This document shows positions 52,732-61,371 of a stretch of DNA of 64,000 nt, one piece after another (positions within the stretch are counted from its first letter, which is position 1; each line of letters starts with the position of its first letter). The notes beneath the pieces are model-generated. The model was not told the DNA's origin. It saw only the letters and a list, made by a program, of their open reading frames with translations, and did no database searches. This DNA comes from B1 sp034439755 (GTDB taxonomy: Bacteria > Bacteroidota > Bacteroidia > UKL13-3): assembly GCA_034439755.1 (NCBI GenBank), contig JAWXAZ010000008.1:46687-110686 (forward strand). The letters run 5' to 3'. The position numbers and the translations under genes are program-made.

Positions 52732-52814
52732 GGCACCTCAAATCTCTTAATAATTTAATGAAATTCCATGATTTGCTACCAAGTAAAATCGGGTAATTAG
52801 GATTTATTTTTTTC

Positions 52815-52824
52815 GGTCTGAACC
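52815..52824 (-). repeat. Interspersed motif copy (GGTCTGAACC), intergenic
   Basis: The plus strand reads TTTTTTCGGTCTGAACCAAAACG, 15 bases past the helicase stop codon. Confidence 0.75.
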
Positions 52825-52838
52825 AAAACGCGTTTGGA

Positions 52839-54155
52839 TCAGCTCGCCTCTTCCATCCTAATTTTGCGGCCTTTGAGTTTCTCTTCCTTAATAAGAATGA
52901 GTGTTTGTTTGAGCTTGGCTGCATTCACGGCAACATAGGCAGAATGGTCTAACACCTCAATTTTCCCTAGATCGTCTTTGATAAGTTTGCCTTTTTGCAG
53001 GAGCATGCCCACAATGTCCATTTTATTTATTTTATCCTTCTTACCAGCTTTGATAAAAAGCGTTTTCCATTTGGGCGCTGGAGGCAATTTAAAATCATTA
53101 GGGAGGGTGATTTCTTTTGGTTTTTCTTCTAAATATTCTGGCAAATAATCGGAGGCATCTAGTAAGAAATAAACCTCGCCATTGGCGTTCATTCTAGCGG
53201 TTCTGCCATTTCTGTGAATCATGGCATCTTCCTTTAAAGGCAATTGATAATGCACTACTACATCTATTTCGGGGATATCTAATCCGCGAGAGGCAAGGTC
53301 TGTAGTAATAATTAATCGCGTGGTGCCATTGCGCATTTTTATCAAGGTTTTTTCACGGTCTATTTGTTCTAATCCGCCATGATAAAAGCCATGAATAATT
53401 TTATGCTTATGAAGTTGGTCGCTAATTCGGTTAACGGCATCGCGGTGGTTACAAAAAACGATGGCCGATTTCTCTTGCAATTGGCCAATCAATAGCATCA
53501 AAGCTTCCAATTTATCATCGCCCGGCACACGCACAAAGAACTGCTCTAAGCCAACTAAAGGCTGTTGAACACCCTGCGTAAAATCGAGCATAATGGGATC
53601 TTTTAGTCCTACAAATTTGGGTATTTCTTTGATGGCGGTTGCCGAGGTAAGGATTCTACTTTTTACCTTTTTCATTTGCTGAATGATAAAGGCCATTTCC
53701 TCTTGAAAACCTGCTTCTAATGACTTGTCAAACTCATCTAAAATGAGGTATTGCGCTTTACTTAAATTGATGTTATTTTCTCTAACGTGGTAGGCAATTC
53801 GGCCTGGTGTTCCTACCAGCACAGCAGGGGTTTGGGATAAGTTGTTTTTTTCTATTCTTACCGAATGTCCGCCATAGCAACAGTTAATTTTATGCGGGGT
53901 GCCCATTTGTTTAAAGACCTGTTCAATTTGCAGTGCAAGCTCGCGTGTAGGAACAATAATTAAGGCCAATATATCGCCCTTGGTAGCAGCCTCAATTTTG
54001 GCCACCAATGGCAAAAAGAAAGCTAGGGTTTTTCCTGAGCCAGTTGGCGAAATGAGGGTAATATCTGATTGCTGATTAAAAGCATCTATCATGGATAGCT
54101 GCATTTCGTTCAACTGAGTAATATTGAATTTAGGTAATATTGATTGGTAAGACAT
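52839..54155 (-). CDS. DEAD-box RNA helicase with DbpA-type RNA-binding domain
   Basis: The 438-residue protein has motif I SPTGSGKT, Ia VPTRELALQ, II DEFD (in place of DEAD), III SAT and VI HRNGRTARM. RecA domain 2 spans about 215-350. The C-terminal ~75 residues (KDKINKMDIVGMLLQKGKL to GRKIRMEE) form a DbpA-like RRM that in E. coli DbpA binds 23S rRNA hairpin 92. A role in ribosome assembly is the best guess. The DEFD form recurs in Bacteroidota helicases of this group. Confidence 0.9.
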   Translation of the reverse strand: MSYQSILPKFNITQLNEMQLSMIDAFNQQSDITLISPTGSGKTLAFFLPLVAKIEAATKGDILALIIVPTRELALQIEQVFKQMGTPHKINCCYGGHSVRIEKNNLSQTPAVLVGTPGRIAYHVRENNINLSKAQYLILDEFDKSLEAGFQEEMAFIIQQMKKVKSRILTSATAIKEIPKFVGLKDPIMLDFTQGVQQPLVGLEQFFVRVPGDDKLEALMLLIGQLQEKSAIVFCNHRDAVNRISDQLHKHKIIHGFYHGGLEQIDREKTLIKMRNGTTRLIITTDLASRGLDIPEIDVVVHYQLPLKEDAMIHRNGRTARMNANGEVYFLLDASDYLPEYLEEKPKEITLPNDFKLPPAPKWKTLFIKAGKKDKINKMDIVGMLLQKGKLIKDDLGKIEVLDHSAYVAVNAAKLKQTLILIKEEKLKGRKIRMEEAS

Positions 54156-54306
54156 GTATTTATTTGGGTCAAATTTTATTGCAAGGTAGGCCTATTACAC
54201 CTTGGAATTATTATTTAGACCAAAATAATCTTTAATAAGAGCTAGGCAAAAACGCTTGAGGCTGGTGTTATAGTGCTATTTCAGACAAGTTTGCAGTATT
54301 ATATAG

Positions 54307-54421
54307 AGATGTAATAGTTCAAAAATATTTGGACTAAACATCTTGCCTTTCTGCCTTTACTATACTAAAATAAAACTGCCCTATGAACTAATTAAATTTA
54401 AGCAAAAGAATAACGTATGTA
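54307..54421 (+). repeat. Dispersed ~115-bp repeat, copy B
   Basis: This aligns with the reverse complement of 8126-8240. It shares CAAAAATATTTGGACTAAAC followed by ATCTTG, then CCCT/GAACTAATT/TTAAG-like blocks; the alignment is nearly gap-free. The hairpin is weaker here because GTAATAGTTCAAA replaces GTTTTAGTCCAAA. It lies about 30 bases upstream of the promoter box for the thioredoxin-like gene. Confidence 0.7.
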
Positions 54422-54450
54422 AAATAATAAATCAGTGGAACCTAAAATAG

Positions 54451-54458
54451 TATATTTG
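54451..54458 (+). promoter_or_regulatory. Candidate -7 promoter box TATATTTG
   Basis: This is an exact TAnnTTTG match 26 bases upstream of the thioredoxin-like ATG, followed by a 7-bp hairpin TTGGTAA/TTACCAA (54459-54476) in the leader. Confidence 0.5.
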
Positions 54459-54484
54459 TTGGTAATCTTTTACCAAATTTCCAA

Positions 54485-54979
54485 ATGAAGAAATTCCCTT
54501 TTCTTATCCTATTTATTGTACTAGCAAATTTTTGTTTTGGACAAGATGCACCTGCCACCTTATATCATCCCAATGCCGATGCAAAGAAAGAAATAAAAGA
54601 GGCTTTGGTTCAGTCCAAAAAAGGCGGAAAGCATGTGATCTTGCAAATTGGCGGGAATTGGTGCAAATGGTGTTTAGAATTTAACCGTTTTTTACATGCA
54701 GATTCGCAATTGGATTCTATGGTTTCGACCAATTTTGTATATTATCATTTAAACTATAGCAAAGAAAATAAAAACGAGGATTTGCTGGCAAAATATGGCT
54801 TTCCGCAAAGATTTGGTTTTCCTGTTTTTGTGGTTTTGGATGCCGATGGAAATTATTTGCATACCGAAAGCTCGGTTTATTTAGAAGAAGGAAAAAGTTA
54901 TAGTAAAGAAAAAATCTTTGCATTTTTAAAACTTTGGAATCCTGCTGCTTTATCACCAGAAACTTATAAAAAGAAATAA
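54485..54979 (+). CDS. Exported thioredoxin-fold protein
   Basis: The 164-residue protein has a signal peptide (about 1-19, ending FCFGQ) and a thioredoxin fold with the active-site pair WCKWC (about residues 58-62) after QIGGN. The cis-Pro loop follows (FGFPVFVVLDADG). It is a periplasmic thiol-disulfide oxidoreductase of the thioredoxin_7/DUF255-like type. The next gene starts 3 bases after its stop, and both are probably one operon. Confidence 0.88.
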   Translation: MKKFPFLILFIVLANFCFGQDAPATLYHPNADAKKEIKEALVQSKKGGKHVILQIGGNWCKWCLEFNRFLHADSQLDSMVSTNFVYYHLNYSKENKNEDLLAKYGFPQRFGFPVFVVLDADGNYLHTESSVYLEEGKSYSKEKIFAFLKLWNPAALSPETYKKK

Positions 54980-54982
54980 TTT

Positions 54983-55528
54983 ATGCGTTTATATATATTG
55001 GCCATTTTGATGTTTATTTTTTGCGTTAGTAAGGCCCAAACGTTTGTGGTTGCTACTTTAGAGGGTATAAAATTAAAGGATGTCGTTATCTATTTAGACT
55101 CTAATCGCTTTCTTTACAGCAAGGAAACTAATGATAAAACAAAGGATGTTTTGATAAGGGGACTTTTATCTCAAAAATATTCGAAAGACAGCGCGCATAT
55201 TACCAATGAGATTTTGATGTTAAAGTTTAACAAAGACCAAGTTTGCTATGTTTCAAAGAATATTTTTGAAACGAATCCCAACCAGTCGTATCATAAAGTG
55301 AGTAAGCAATTTAAAATATCTAATTTACTTGTTTCTGCGGGCAATGGCGGTATGGCGGCTAATTTAACTACCTTATTTGGGGCAGGCATTTTATTTGGCG
55401 GCTTAGGTAGCAATAACCCCGAATTAATATTAGCAGGCAGTTTAGTTTCGTTTACTGGAATTCTTATGAATGTTTATGCATGGCATAAGGTAAAAAAAGC
55501 TGGAGAGCTCATGCGAGGTATGAAATAA
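54983..55528 (+). CDS. Exported protein with C-terminal membrane segments, unknown function
   Basis: The 181-residue protein has a signal peptide (about 1-19, ending VSKAQ), a short polar domain with VVIYLDSNRFLYSKE, and two hydrophobic segments (about 112-141 and 147-165), the first rich in Gly. No family is recognised. It follows the thioredoxin-like gene by 3 bases, so both may act on the same envelope process. Confidence 0.65.
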   Translation: MRLYILAILMFIFCVSKAQTFVVATLEGIKLKDVVIYLDSNRFLYSKETNDKTKDVLIRGLLSQKYSKDSAHITNEILMLKFNKDQVCYVSKNIFETNPNQSYHKVSKQFKISNLLVSAGNGGMAANLTTLFGAGILFGGLGSNNPELILAGSLVSFTGILMNVYAWHKVKKAGELMRGMK

Positions 55529-55566
55529 TTTTTTGCCACAAAATTTTCATTTTATTTGGGATAAAA

Positions 55567-55601
55567 AAATAACCGACACACATGAAGTGTATCGGTTATT
55601 T
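55567..55601. terminator. Bidirectional terminator between the exported-protein gene and tRNA-Asp
   Basis: A 15-bp stem with one C/A mismatch, AAATAACCGACACAC (55567-55581) with GTGTATCGGTTATTT (55587-55601), has a 5-base loop. On the minus strand it is followed by T-runs, so it serves the tRNA, and it can also end the plus-strand pair. Confidence 0.8.
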
Positions 55602-55639
55602 ATAGTGACCACATTTGCAAAAGCTTATGTGTTTTTTTG

Positions 55640-55713
55640 CGGTGCGGACGGGACTCGAACCCGCGACCCCGTGCGTGACAGGCACGTATTCTAACCAGCT
55701 GAACTACCACACC
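55640..55713 (-). tRNA. tRNA-Asp (anticodon GTC)
   Basis: The minus strand folds as a standard cloverleaf of 74 bases. The acceptor stem GGTGTGG pairs with CCGCACC (one G-U) and the discriminator base is G. The anticodon loop is CTGTCAC in the stem CGTGC/GCACG, so the anticodon is GTC. The T-arm GCGGGTTCGAGTCCCGT is canonical. CCA is not encoded. The rest of the 315-base gap between 55528 and 55844 shows only a terminator. Confidence 0.97.
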
Positions 55714-55843
55714 GTTTTCCTTTTGGGGAGTGCAAATATAGAAATATATTTTTATTTGTCAAGTACCTTTTTAAAAATTTTGTAAATAGTTCTAAATACT
55801 TAAAATTGCATTGCTTAAAAATGGCAAAAGTTAATAATTATAT

Positions 55844-56797
55844 ATGGCACATTTTGATTTCGAAAAACCTATTCAAGAACTAGAAGACCAGTTAGAAGAA
55901 GTAATGAAGGTTCATGAAAAGGGCAAAGTTGATATGCATTCCAAAATGGAAGAGTTGAAACTTAAAATCCTTGAAACAAAAAAAGAAGTTTATAGCAAAC
56001 TTAATGGTTGGCAACGCGTTCAAATTAGTCGCCACCCAGACAGACCTTATACCCTAGATTATATTGAAAACTGTTTCGACAATTTTATTGAGCTTCATGG
56101 CGATAGAACCGTGAAGGACGATAAAGCCATGGTGGGTGGATTTGCCTCTATTAATGGCACTAGTGTAATGGTTATTGGTCAGCAAAAAGGTCGCAATACC
56201 AAGCAACGTCAATTTAGAAACTTTGGCATGCCTAACCCAGAAGGGTACAGAAAGGCTTTGCGTTTGATGAAAATGGCAGAACGCTTTCAATTGCCTATAG
56301 TGTGTTTAATAGACACGCCGGGTGCATCTCCAGGCCTAGAGGCAGAAGAACGCGGACAAGGTGAGGCTATTGCTAGGAACCTATATGAAATGAGCGTATT
56401 TAAGGTGCCTATCGTTTGTATTATTATTGGCGAAGGCGCATCGGGTGGTGCATTGGGAATTGGTGTGGGAGATCGCGTTTTAATGATGGAGAATACATGG
56501 TATTCTGTAATATCGCCAGAATCTTGCTCTTCTATTCTTTGGAGAAGCTGGGAGCATAAAGAAAAAGCAGCGGAGGCGTTAAAATTAACGGCTACTGATA
56601 TGCTTAATAATAAATTGATCGACGGCATTATTCCTGAGCCACTGGGCGGCGCTCATGCAGATACCGCGCAAAACTATATTACCTTTAAAGAAAACCTTGC
56701 GATAGAGTTAAACAATTTAATTGGTATAGACGCCGATAAATTGGTTCAGACCAGAATTGAAAAATTCTCTTTGATGGGTGATTTTATTGAAGGGTAG
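55844..56797 (+). CDS. accA: Acetyl-CoA carboxylase carboxyltransferase subunit alpha
   Basis: The 317-residue protein begins with an amphipathic helix (DFEKPIQELEDQLEEV) and has the carboxyltransferase crotonase fold with LPIVCLIDTPGASPGLEAEERGQ (about 148-170) and the GEGASGGALGIGVGD oxyanion region (about 200-214). With AccD it transfers the carboxyl group from biotin to acetyl-CoA, the first step of fatty acid synthesis. The length and N terminus are typical. accD is not nearby. Confidence 0.96.
   Translation: MAHFDFEKPIQELEDQLEEVMKVHEKGKVDMHSKMEELKLKILETKKEVYSKLNGWQRVQISRHPDRPYTLDYIENCFDNFIELHGDRTVKDDKAMVGGFASINGTSVMVIGQQKGRNTKQRQFRNFGMPNPEGYRKALRLMKMAERFQLPIVCLIDTPGASPGLEAEERGQGEAIARNLYEMSVFKVPIVCIIIGEGASGGALGIGVGDRVLMMENTWYSVISPESCSSILWRSWEHKEKAAEALKLTATDMLNNKLIDGIIPEPLGGAHADTAQNYITFKENLAIELNNLIGIDADKLVQTRIEKFSLMGDFIEG
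56743..56752 (+). repeat. Interspersed motif copy (GGTTCAGACC), in accA
   Basis: The sequence is TTGGTTCAGACCAGAA and encodes Leu-Val-Gln-Thr, the third of the three possible frames. Confidence 0.7.
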
Positions 56798-56813
56798 GTT
56801 TTGAAGTAGTAAG

Positions 56814-56864
56814 TATGAGTTATGAGATATGAGTTGGGGAGAAAACCTAAACTCATAACTCATA
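56814..56864. terminator. Inverted repeat between accA and the formate dehydrogenase gene, possible bidirectional terminator
   Basis: TATGAGTTATGAG (56814-56826) pairs with CTCATAACTCATA (56852-56864) across a 25-base spacer that contains a further ATGAGTT. It lies between two convergent genes. There is no T-run, so a terminator role is only likely. Confidence 0.5.
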
Positions 56865-56868
56865 ATTA

Positions 56869-59595
56869 TCAATTCAAAGTTGCAAATTTACCTTTGCTTT
56901 TTCGGATGTTTACCGATACAATTTTGTATTCTGGGCAGAGTGCTTCGCTGTCGTGTTCGTCACTGGTTATAACGTTTAGCAAAACCTCTGGAAAGTGAAA
57001 TGTGGTGCTTAATATGCCCGGCCTAACCTCATCTGTAATTCTTGCTTTGATATCTACTTTTCCTCTAGGTGATTCCACACAAACCATATCTCCTTCATGG
57101 ATTAAATTATTTTGGGCATCTTCAGGATTTATCAACAAAACATCTTCTGTATGGATATGAACATTGCTTGTCCTTCTAGTCATGGTGCCAGAATTGTAAT
57201 GTTCTAGTTCTCTGTTTGTGGTAATAATATAAGGATACTCTTTGCTGTGTTTAGTAAGCTCGCCAGATTCTTTCCAATCAAAATAATGGAATTTGCCTTT
57301 GCCCCTGTTAAAGGCTCCATCAATGTGCAATATTTCTGTGTCTGAACCATCTTCTTTTACAGGCCATTGCTTGCCATTATCTCCTAGCTCCTCCCATTTA
57401 ACGCCTTTAAAGAATGGCACAATTTGAGAAATTTCTTTCAGCATGGTATCTGCATCATATGGTGCTTGCTTATAACCCATGCGATTCATAATTTCAACAA
57501 TGATTTGTCCATCCGACTTAGTGCCAGCTAATGGTTCCACCACTTTCTGTACCTTCTGAATTCTTCTTTCAGCATTGGTAAAGGTGCCGCTTTTTTCTAG
57601 GAATGATGCTCCAGGTAATATTACGGTTGCATATTTTGCTGTTTCGGTCATGAATAATTCTTGAACCACCAATAATTCCAAATTCTTCATTGCCGCAATT
57701 ACCTTATTGGTATTTGGATCGGTATGAACCACGTCTTCACCCATTAACCACATTGCCTTGAGCTTTCCTTCTATAGAAGCTTCAAACATTTCAGGAATTT
57801 TTAATCCCTTGCTAAATGGAATTTTAGTTTTATAAAATGCTTCATATTGCTTGTTAATTTCTGGATCATAAGAATCCATATAACCTGCACCTTGATGCGG
57901 CTGACAACCCATATCTGCTGCTCCTTGTACATTATTTTGTCCGCGCAATGGGTTCACACCAACCCCTCTCCTGCCAATGTTACCTGTAATCATTGCCAAA
58001 TCAGAGATGAGCATAACGGTAAACGAACCTTGAGAATGTTCTGTTACACCTAAACCATGAAACGACATGGCATTGGGTGCTTTGGCATAAGCGATGGCAG
58101 CAGATTTTACTAAATGCTTATCAACACTAGTAATAGCTGATAGTTCATCCATATCCAATTTCAATATCTGCTCACAAAAATCTTGATAACCTTCTGTGCT
58201 GGCTTCTATAAACTGAGTATCTGCAACCCCTTCGCTGATGATATAATAAAGCATCATATTTAACAAAGCCACATTGGTACCAGGTTTTAATTGCAAATGA
58301 TAGGTAGCATACCTTGCCATTTCGGTGCGTCTTGGATCAATCACAATACTTGGCTTACCTTTCATGGCAAACTGTTTTAACTTAGCGCCAGTAACAGGAT
58401 GTGCATCTGTAGGGTTTGCACCTATGACCATAATGCAATCTGTATGTTTTAAATCTATAACAGAGTTTGTAGCAGCACCTGTACCAAAAGATCTTTGCAT
58501 ACCAAGCGCTGTGGGCGAGTGACAAACACGTGCACAACAGTCGATATTATTGGTTCCTATTACTGCCCTAATAAATTTTTGCATGAGGTAATTTTCCTCA
58601 TTGGTGCATCTGGCCGATGAAATGCCTGCAACAGAATCTGGTCCGTGTTGCTTTAAAATATCGGTTAGTTTGTTGGCAATAAAATCGTATGCCTCATCCC
58701 AGGTGGCAGGTTCAAGCGTTCCGTTTCTTCTAATTAATGGCGTTTTGATCCTATCAGGATGCTTATAAAATGAGAAGGCAAATCTTCCTTTTAGGCAGGT
58801 ATGCCCTTGATTTACGGCCGAGTTATATGGCGCCTGAATAGACTTCACTTTGCCATTTACCTTTGCCACTTCTAACTGACAACCTACCCCACAATAAGTA
58901 CAAATGGTTTTAACTTTCTCGTCAACTGCAATTGATTTAGATTCAAACACATCGCTAATGGCAGAGGTTGGACAAGCTTGGGCGCAGGCACCACAACTTA
59001 CACAATCAGATTCCATAAAGCTGGTTTCATTGCCCTTTACAATATGGCTATCAAAGCCCCTACCGGCCATGCTTAAGACAAACTGACCTTGCACCTCATC
59101 GCATGCACGCACACAACGTGCACAATTAATGCATTTGCTCATATCGCTTGTCATGTATGGGTGACTCAAATCTTTTTTGCGGTCTAAGTGATTTTTACCG
59201 GCAGGATAACGCACATCACGCACGCCAACTTTTGCCGCCACAGTTTGCAACTCGCAATTGTTGTTTACCTCACAGGTTAAACAATCTAAAGGATGATCGG
59301 TTAGCACCAATTCAACAATATTCTTACGCAACTTTTGTATGCGATCTGAACTTGGGTAAATATAAGAATTTGCCATAACAGGCGTATGACAAGAGGCTTG
59401 GGCTTTTGATGGGCCGTCTTGAACCAAAGCCACATCCACGCTACACACGCGGCAAGCGCCATAAGGATCTAGATTAGGCGCATCGCATAAAGTTGGAACC
59501 AACTCCTCGCCTTTTATTCTTTTTACAAAGGCAAGAATGGTTTCGCCCACCTTAATTTCATGTGCTTCGTTATCAATAAATGCAATCTGACTCAT
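56869..59595 (-). CDS. NAD-linked formate dehydrogenase, molybdenum catalytic subunit
   Basis: The 908-residue protein oxidises formate to CO2 at a Mo-bis-MGD centre. The N terminus is NuoG-like, with a 2Fe-2S domain (YGACRVCSVD), a His/Cys 4Fe-4S segment (CLTCEVNNNCELQ) and two ferredoxin 4Fe-4S clusters (CINCARCVRAC; CVSCGACAQACP). The molybdopterin part follows, with CTYCGVGCQLEV. Its catalytic position, in CCARVCHSP, is a Cys encoded by TGT (about 58523-58525) rather than selenocysteine. The C-terminal MGD-binding domain (about 790-908) is complete. It lies 12 bases after the beta subunit gene. Confidence 0.93.
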   Translation of the reverse strand: MSQIAFIDNEAHEIKVGETILAFVKRIKGEELVPTLCDAPNLDPYGACRVCSVDVALVQDGPSKAQASCHTPVMANSYIYPSSDRIQKLRKNIVELVLTDHPLDCLTCEVNNNCELQTVAAKVGVRDVRYPAGKNHLDRKKDLSHPYMTSDMSKCINCARCVRACDEVQGQFVLSMAGRGFDSHIVKGNETSFMESDCVSCGACAQACPTSAISDVFESKSIAVDEKVKTICTYCGVGCQLEVAKVNGKVKSIQAPYNSAVNQGHTCLKGRFAFSFYKHPDRIKTPLIRRNGTLEPATWDEAYDFIANKLTDILKQHGPDSVAGISSARCTNEENYLMQKFIRAVIGTNNIDCCARVCHSPTALGMQRSFGTGAATNSVIDLKHTDCIMVIGANPTDAHPVTGAKLKQFAMKGKPSIVIDPRRTEMARYATYHLQLKPGTNVALLNMMLYYIISEGVADTQFIEASTEGYQDFCEQILKLDMDELSAITSVDKHLVKSAAIAYAKAPNAMSFHGLGVTEHSQGSFTVMLISDLAMITGNIGRRGVGVNPLRGQNNVQGAADMGCQPHQGAGYMDSYDPEINKQYEAFYKTKIPFSKGLKIPEMFEASIEGKLKAMWLMGEDVVHTDPNTNKVIAAMKNLELLVVQELFMTETAKYATVILPGASFLEKSGTFTNAERRIQKVQKVVEPLAGTKSDGQIIVEIMNRMGYKQAPYDADTMLKEISQIVPFFKGVKWEELGDNGKQWPVKEDGSDTEILHIDGAFNRGKGKFHYFDWKESGELTKHSKEYPYIITTNRELEHYNSGTMTRRTSNVHIHTEDVLLINPEDAQNNLIHEGDMVCVESPRGKVDIKARITDEVRPGILSTTFHFPEVLLNVITSDEHDSEALCPEYKIVSVNIRKSKGKFATLN

Positions 59596-59607
59596 AAATA
59601 AATTTCT

Positions 59608-61260
59608 TTATGCTTGAAAATAAGGTATTAATTCTTCTTTAAAATACTGCAAGGCATTTCTTATAGGCAATGGCAAACCACCGCCCAAGGCACATAATGA
59701 ACCTATCTCCATGGTGGTAATTAAATCATCAAATAAGACAGCATCAATTTTGTCCCCATCGCCTTTTGCGCCCTTTATTAACTCATGGCCTCGGGTTGAT
59801 CCTAACCTACATGGAAAGCACTTTCCACAACTTTCGTGGGCAGTAAACTGAAACAAATGTTCTATATAATCGATGATGGGATAATCGTTTGGCAAACAAA
59901 CCACCGAGGCATGTCCCAACAAAAATTTCTGTGAAGCAAAGGTTTCAAAATCGATACTTAAATCGCCAATCTTGCTCATTGGCACCAATCCGCCTAATGG
60001 TCCGCCAATGTGCATGGCTTTAATGGGCGATTTAAATCCCATTCCCAATTCTTCAATCACCACTTTTAGTGGCGTTCCCATTTCCACCTCATAAATTCCG
60101 GGTCTATTAAAAAAGCCATCCAATGAAACCAATTTTGTTCCACTCGATTTGCCCTTTCCAAGGGCGGCAAATGCAGCCCCACCATTTTTAATTACATAAG
60201 GAATATTGGCCAATGTTTCCACATTATTTACAACAGTTGGCTTGTTAAACAAACCTTGCTGGGTAGGATAAGGCGGCCTTACACGCACCTCTGGTCTTTG
60301 TCCTTCAATGCTAGAAAGCAATGCGGTTTCTTCCCCGCAAATATAAGCCCCTAGGCCAGGAATTATTTTAAAATCAAAGTTAAAGCCTGAGCCAAATATA
60401 TCTTTTCCGATATACCCCTTTTGGCGCAAAAACTCGATGGCAATGCGCGTATTTTCAATTGACTTTGGATACTCGGCCCTAATGTATAAAACACCCGCAC
60501 TAGCACCCATCACATAACCCGCCAACATCATTCCAAGCAATACCAAGTGCACCTGTTGCTCCAATAAATACCTATCGCTGTATGCACCTGGGTCGCCCTC
60601 ATCTGCATTACAAACAACAAATTTGGCGGTACCGGGTGTATTTTTTGCCGACTCTAACTTAAACCCAATTGGGAATCCAGCACCACCTCTACCGCGCAAA
60701 CCAGAAGCTTTCAACTCGGCTAATAATGCATCTGGCGTTTGGTTCAGGGCATGTTTCCATAACGCATAAAAAGCAGTGGGATCTTGTGGTGTTGAGGTTA
60801 ATATTTGTTGACCGTAACTGCCTACATAATATGATTCTTGCTTTGGGTAAACATCCCTTTTTATGTCATCTAAATGCGCAATTGCCTGGCCCGAGTAGTT
60901 GCTCCCATTATAATGAAAGGCGCCATTTTCGTGACACCTTCCCAAACAACACATTTCGCCTACTTGGTCTGAACCAAACTCTTTTTGGAGCGCAGCATGA
61001 ATATTGTTTTGCGTACCTGCGGTTAAGCATGAGCTGCCGTTACAGACAAACACTTTTTTACCTTTATTTTGGGGACGTAAAAAATCGTAAAAACTTGTGG
61101 TGCCAAATACATTGGCTTTGCCAAATAAAAATTCCTCTGCCAACAAATCGAGGTCTTTAGCATTTGGCGTTCCAGATTCCCTGGCAAGAACTCCCAACTC
61201 TTCGAAAAGATTTTTATCCAACCCTTTACGACCAGAAAGTTCACTTAAATTTTTCGACAT
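59608..61260 (-). CDS. NAD-linked formate dehydrogenase, NuoE-NuoF fusion diaphorase subunit
   Basis: The 550-residue protein takes electrons from the molybdenum subunit to NAD+. The N-terminal ~145 residues are a NuoE/FdsG-like thioredoxin fold with a 2Fe-2S site (CNGSSC and CLGRC). A NuoF/FdsB core follows, with the NADH/FMN motifs GLRGRGGAGFPIG and NADEGDPGAYSDR. The 4Fe-4S motif ESCGKCFPCRLGSTRG lies near the C terminus. The FdsG and FdsB parts are thus one chain. It is the first gene of the pair. No cytochrome b subunit is present, so the enzyme is likely soluble. Confidence 0.93.
   Translation of the reverse strand: MSKNLSELSGRKGLDKNLFEELGVLARESGTPNAKDLDLLAEEFLFGKANVFGTTSFYDFLRPQNKGKKVFVCNGSSCLTAGTQNNIHAALQKEFGSDQVGEMCCLGRCHENGAFHYNGSNYSGQAIAHLDDIKRDVYPKQESYYVGSYGQQILTSTPQDPTAFYALWKHALNQTPDALLAELKASGLRGRGGAGFPIGFKLESAKNTPGTAKFVVCNADEGDPGAYSDRYLLEQQVHLVLLGMMLAGYVMGASAGVLYIRAEYPKSIENTRIAIEFLRQKGYIGKDIFGSGFNFDFKIIPGLGAYICGEETALLSSIEGQRPEVRVRPPYPTQQGLFNKPTVVNNVETLANIPYVIKNGGAAFAALGKGKSSGTKLVSLDGFFNRPGIYEVEMGTPLKVVIEELGMGFKSPIKAMHIGGPLGGLVPMSKIGDLSIDFETFASQKFLLGHASVVCLPNDYPIIDYIEHLFQFTAHESCGKCFPCRLGSTRGHELIKGAKGDGDKIDAVLFDDLITTMEIGSLCALGGGLPLPIRNALQYFKEELIPYFQA
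60966..60975 (-). repeat. Interspersed motif copy (GGTCTGAACC), in the formate dehydrogenase NuoEF-like gene
   Basis: The plus strand reads CTTGGTCTGAACCAAAC. The coding strand encodes Phe-Gly-Ser-Asp-Gln, as in queG at 48526. Confidence 0.7.
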
Positions 61261-61371
61261 ATACCTTGTAGAATTATATTTCGTTTATCAATTTTTCGGA
61301 TGCTTTGGCAAGGTAATAAAAAAGAAGGTTTGAAAAGCAATTTTACAAAGCTTATTATCGCTTTTATTTTC

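Larger units (their letters stand above)
54156..54484. other. Intergenic region with dispersed repeat and promoter
   Basis: About 330 bases hold no gene. The region has copy B of the dispersed repeat (54307-54421), a TATATTTG promoter box (54451) and a small hairpin (54459-54476) in the leader of the thioredoxin-like gene. Confidence 0.6.

Noticed and set aside
56814..56864. TATGAGTTATGAG inverted repeat as a second genome-wide signature
   Set aside because: I found it only in this gap. It may be a terminator or local palindrome, and there is no sign of dispersion.
58500..58560. Selenocysteine in the formate dehydrogenase
   Set aside because: The catalytic position reads TGT (Cys) and no TGA or SECIS-like hairpin is seen there.
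56869..61260. Respiratory complex I genes nuoG/nuoEF
   Set aside because: The large subunit has a complete molybdopterin domain with CCARVCHSP and the C-terminal MGD domain, no other nuo genes follow, and fdhD is present, so formate dehydrogenase fits better.
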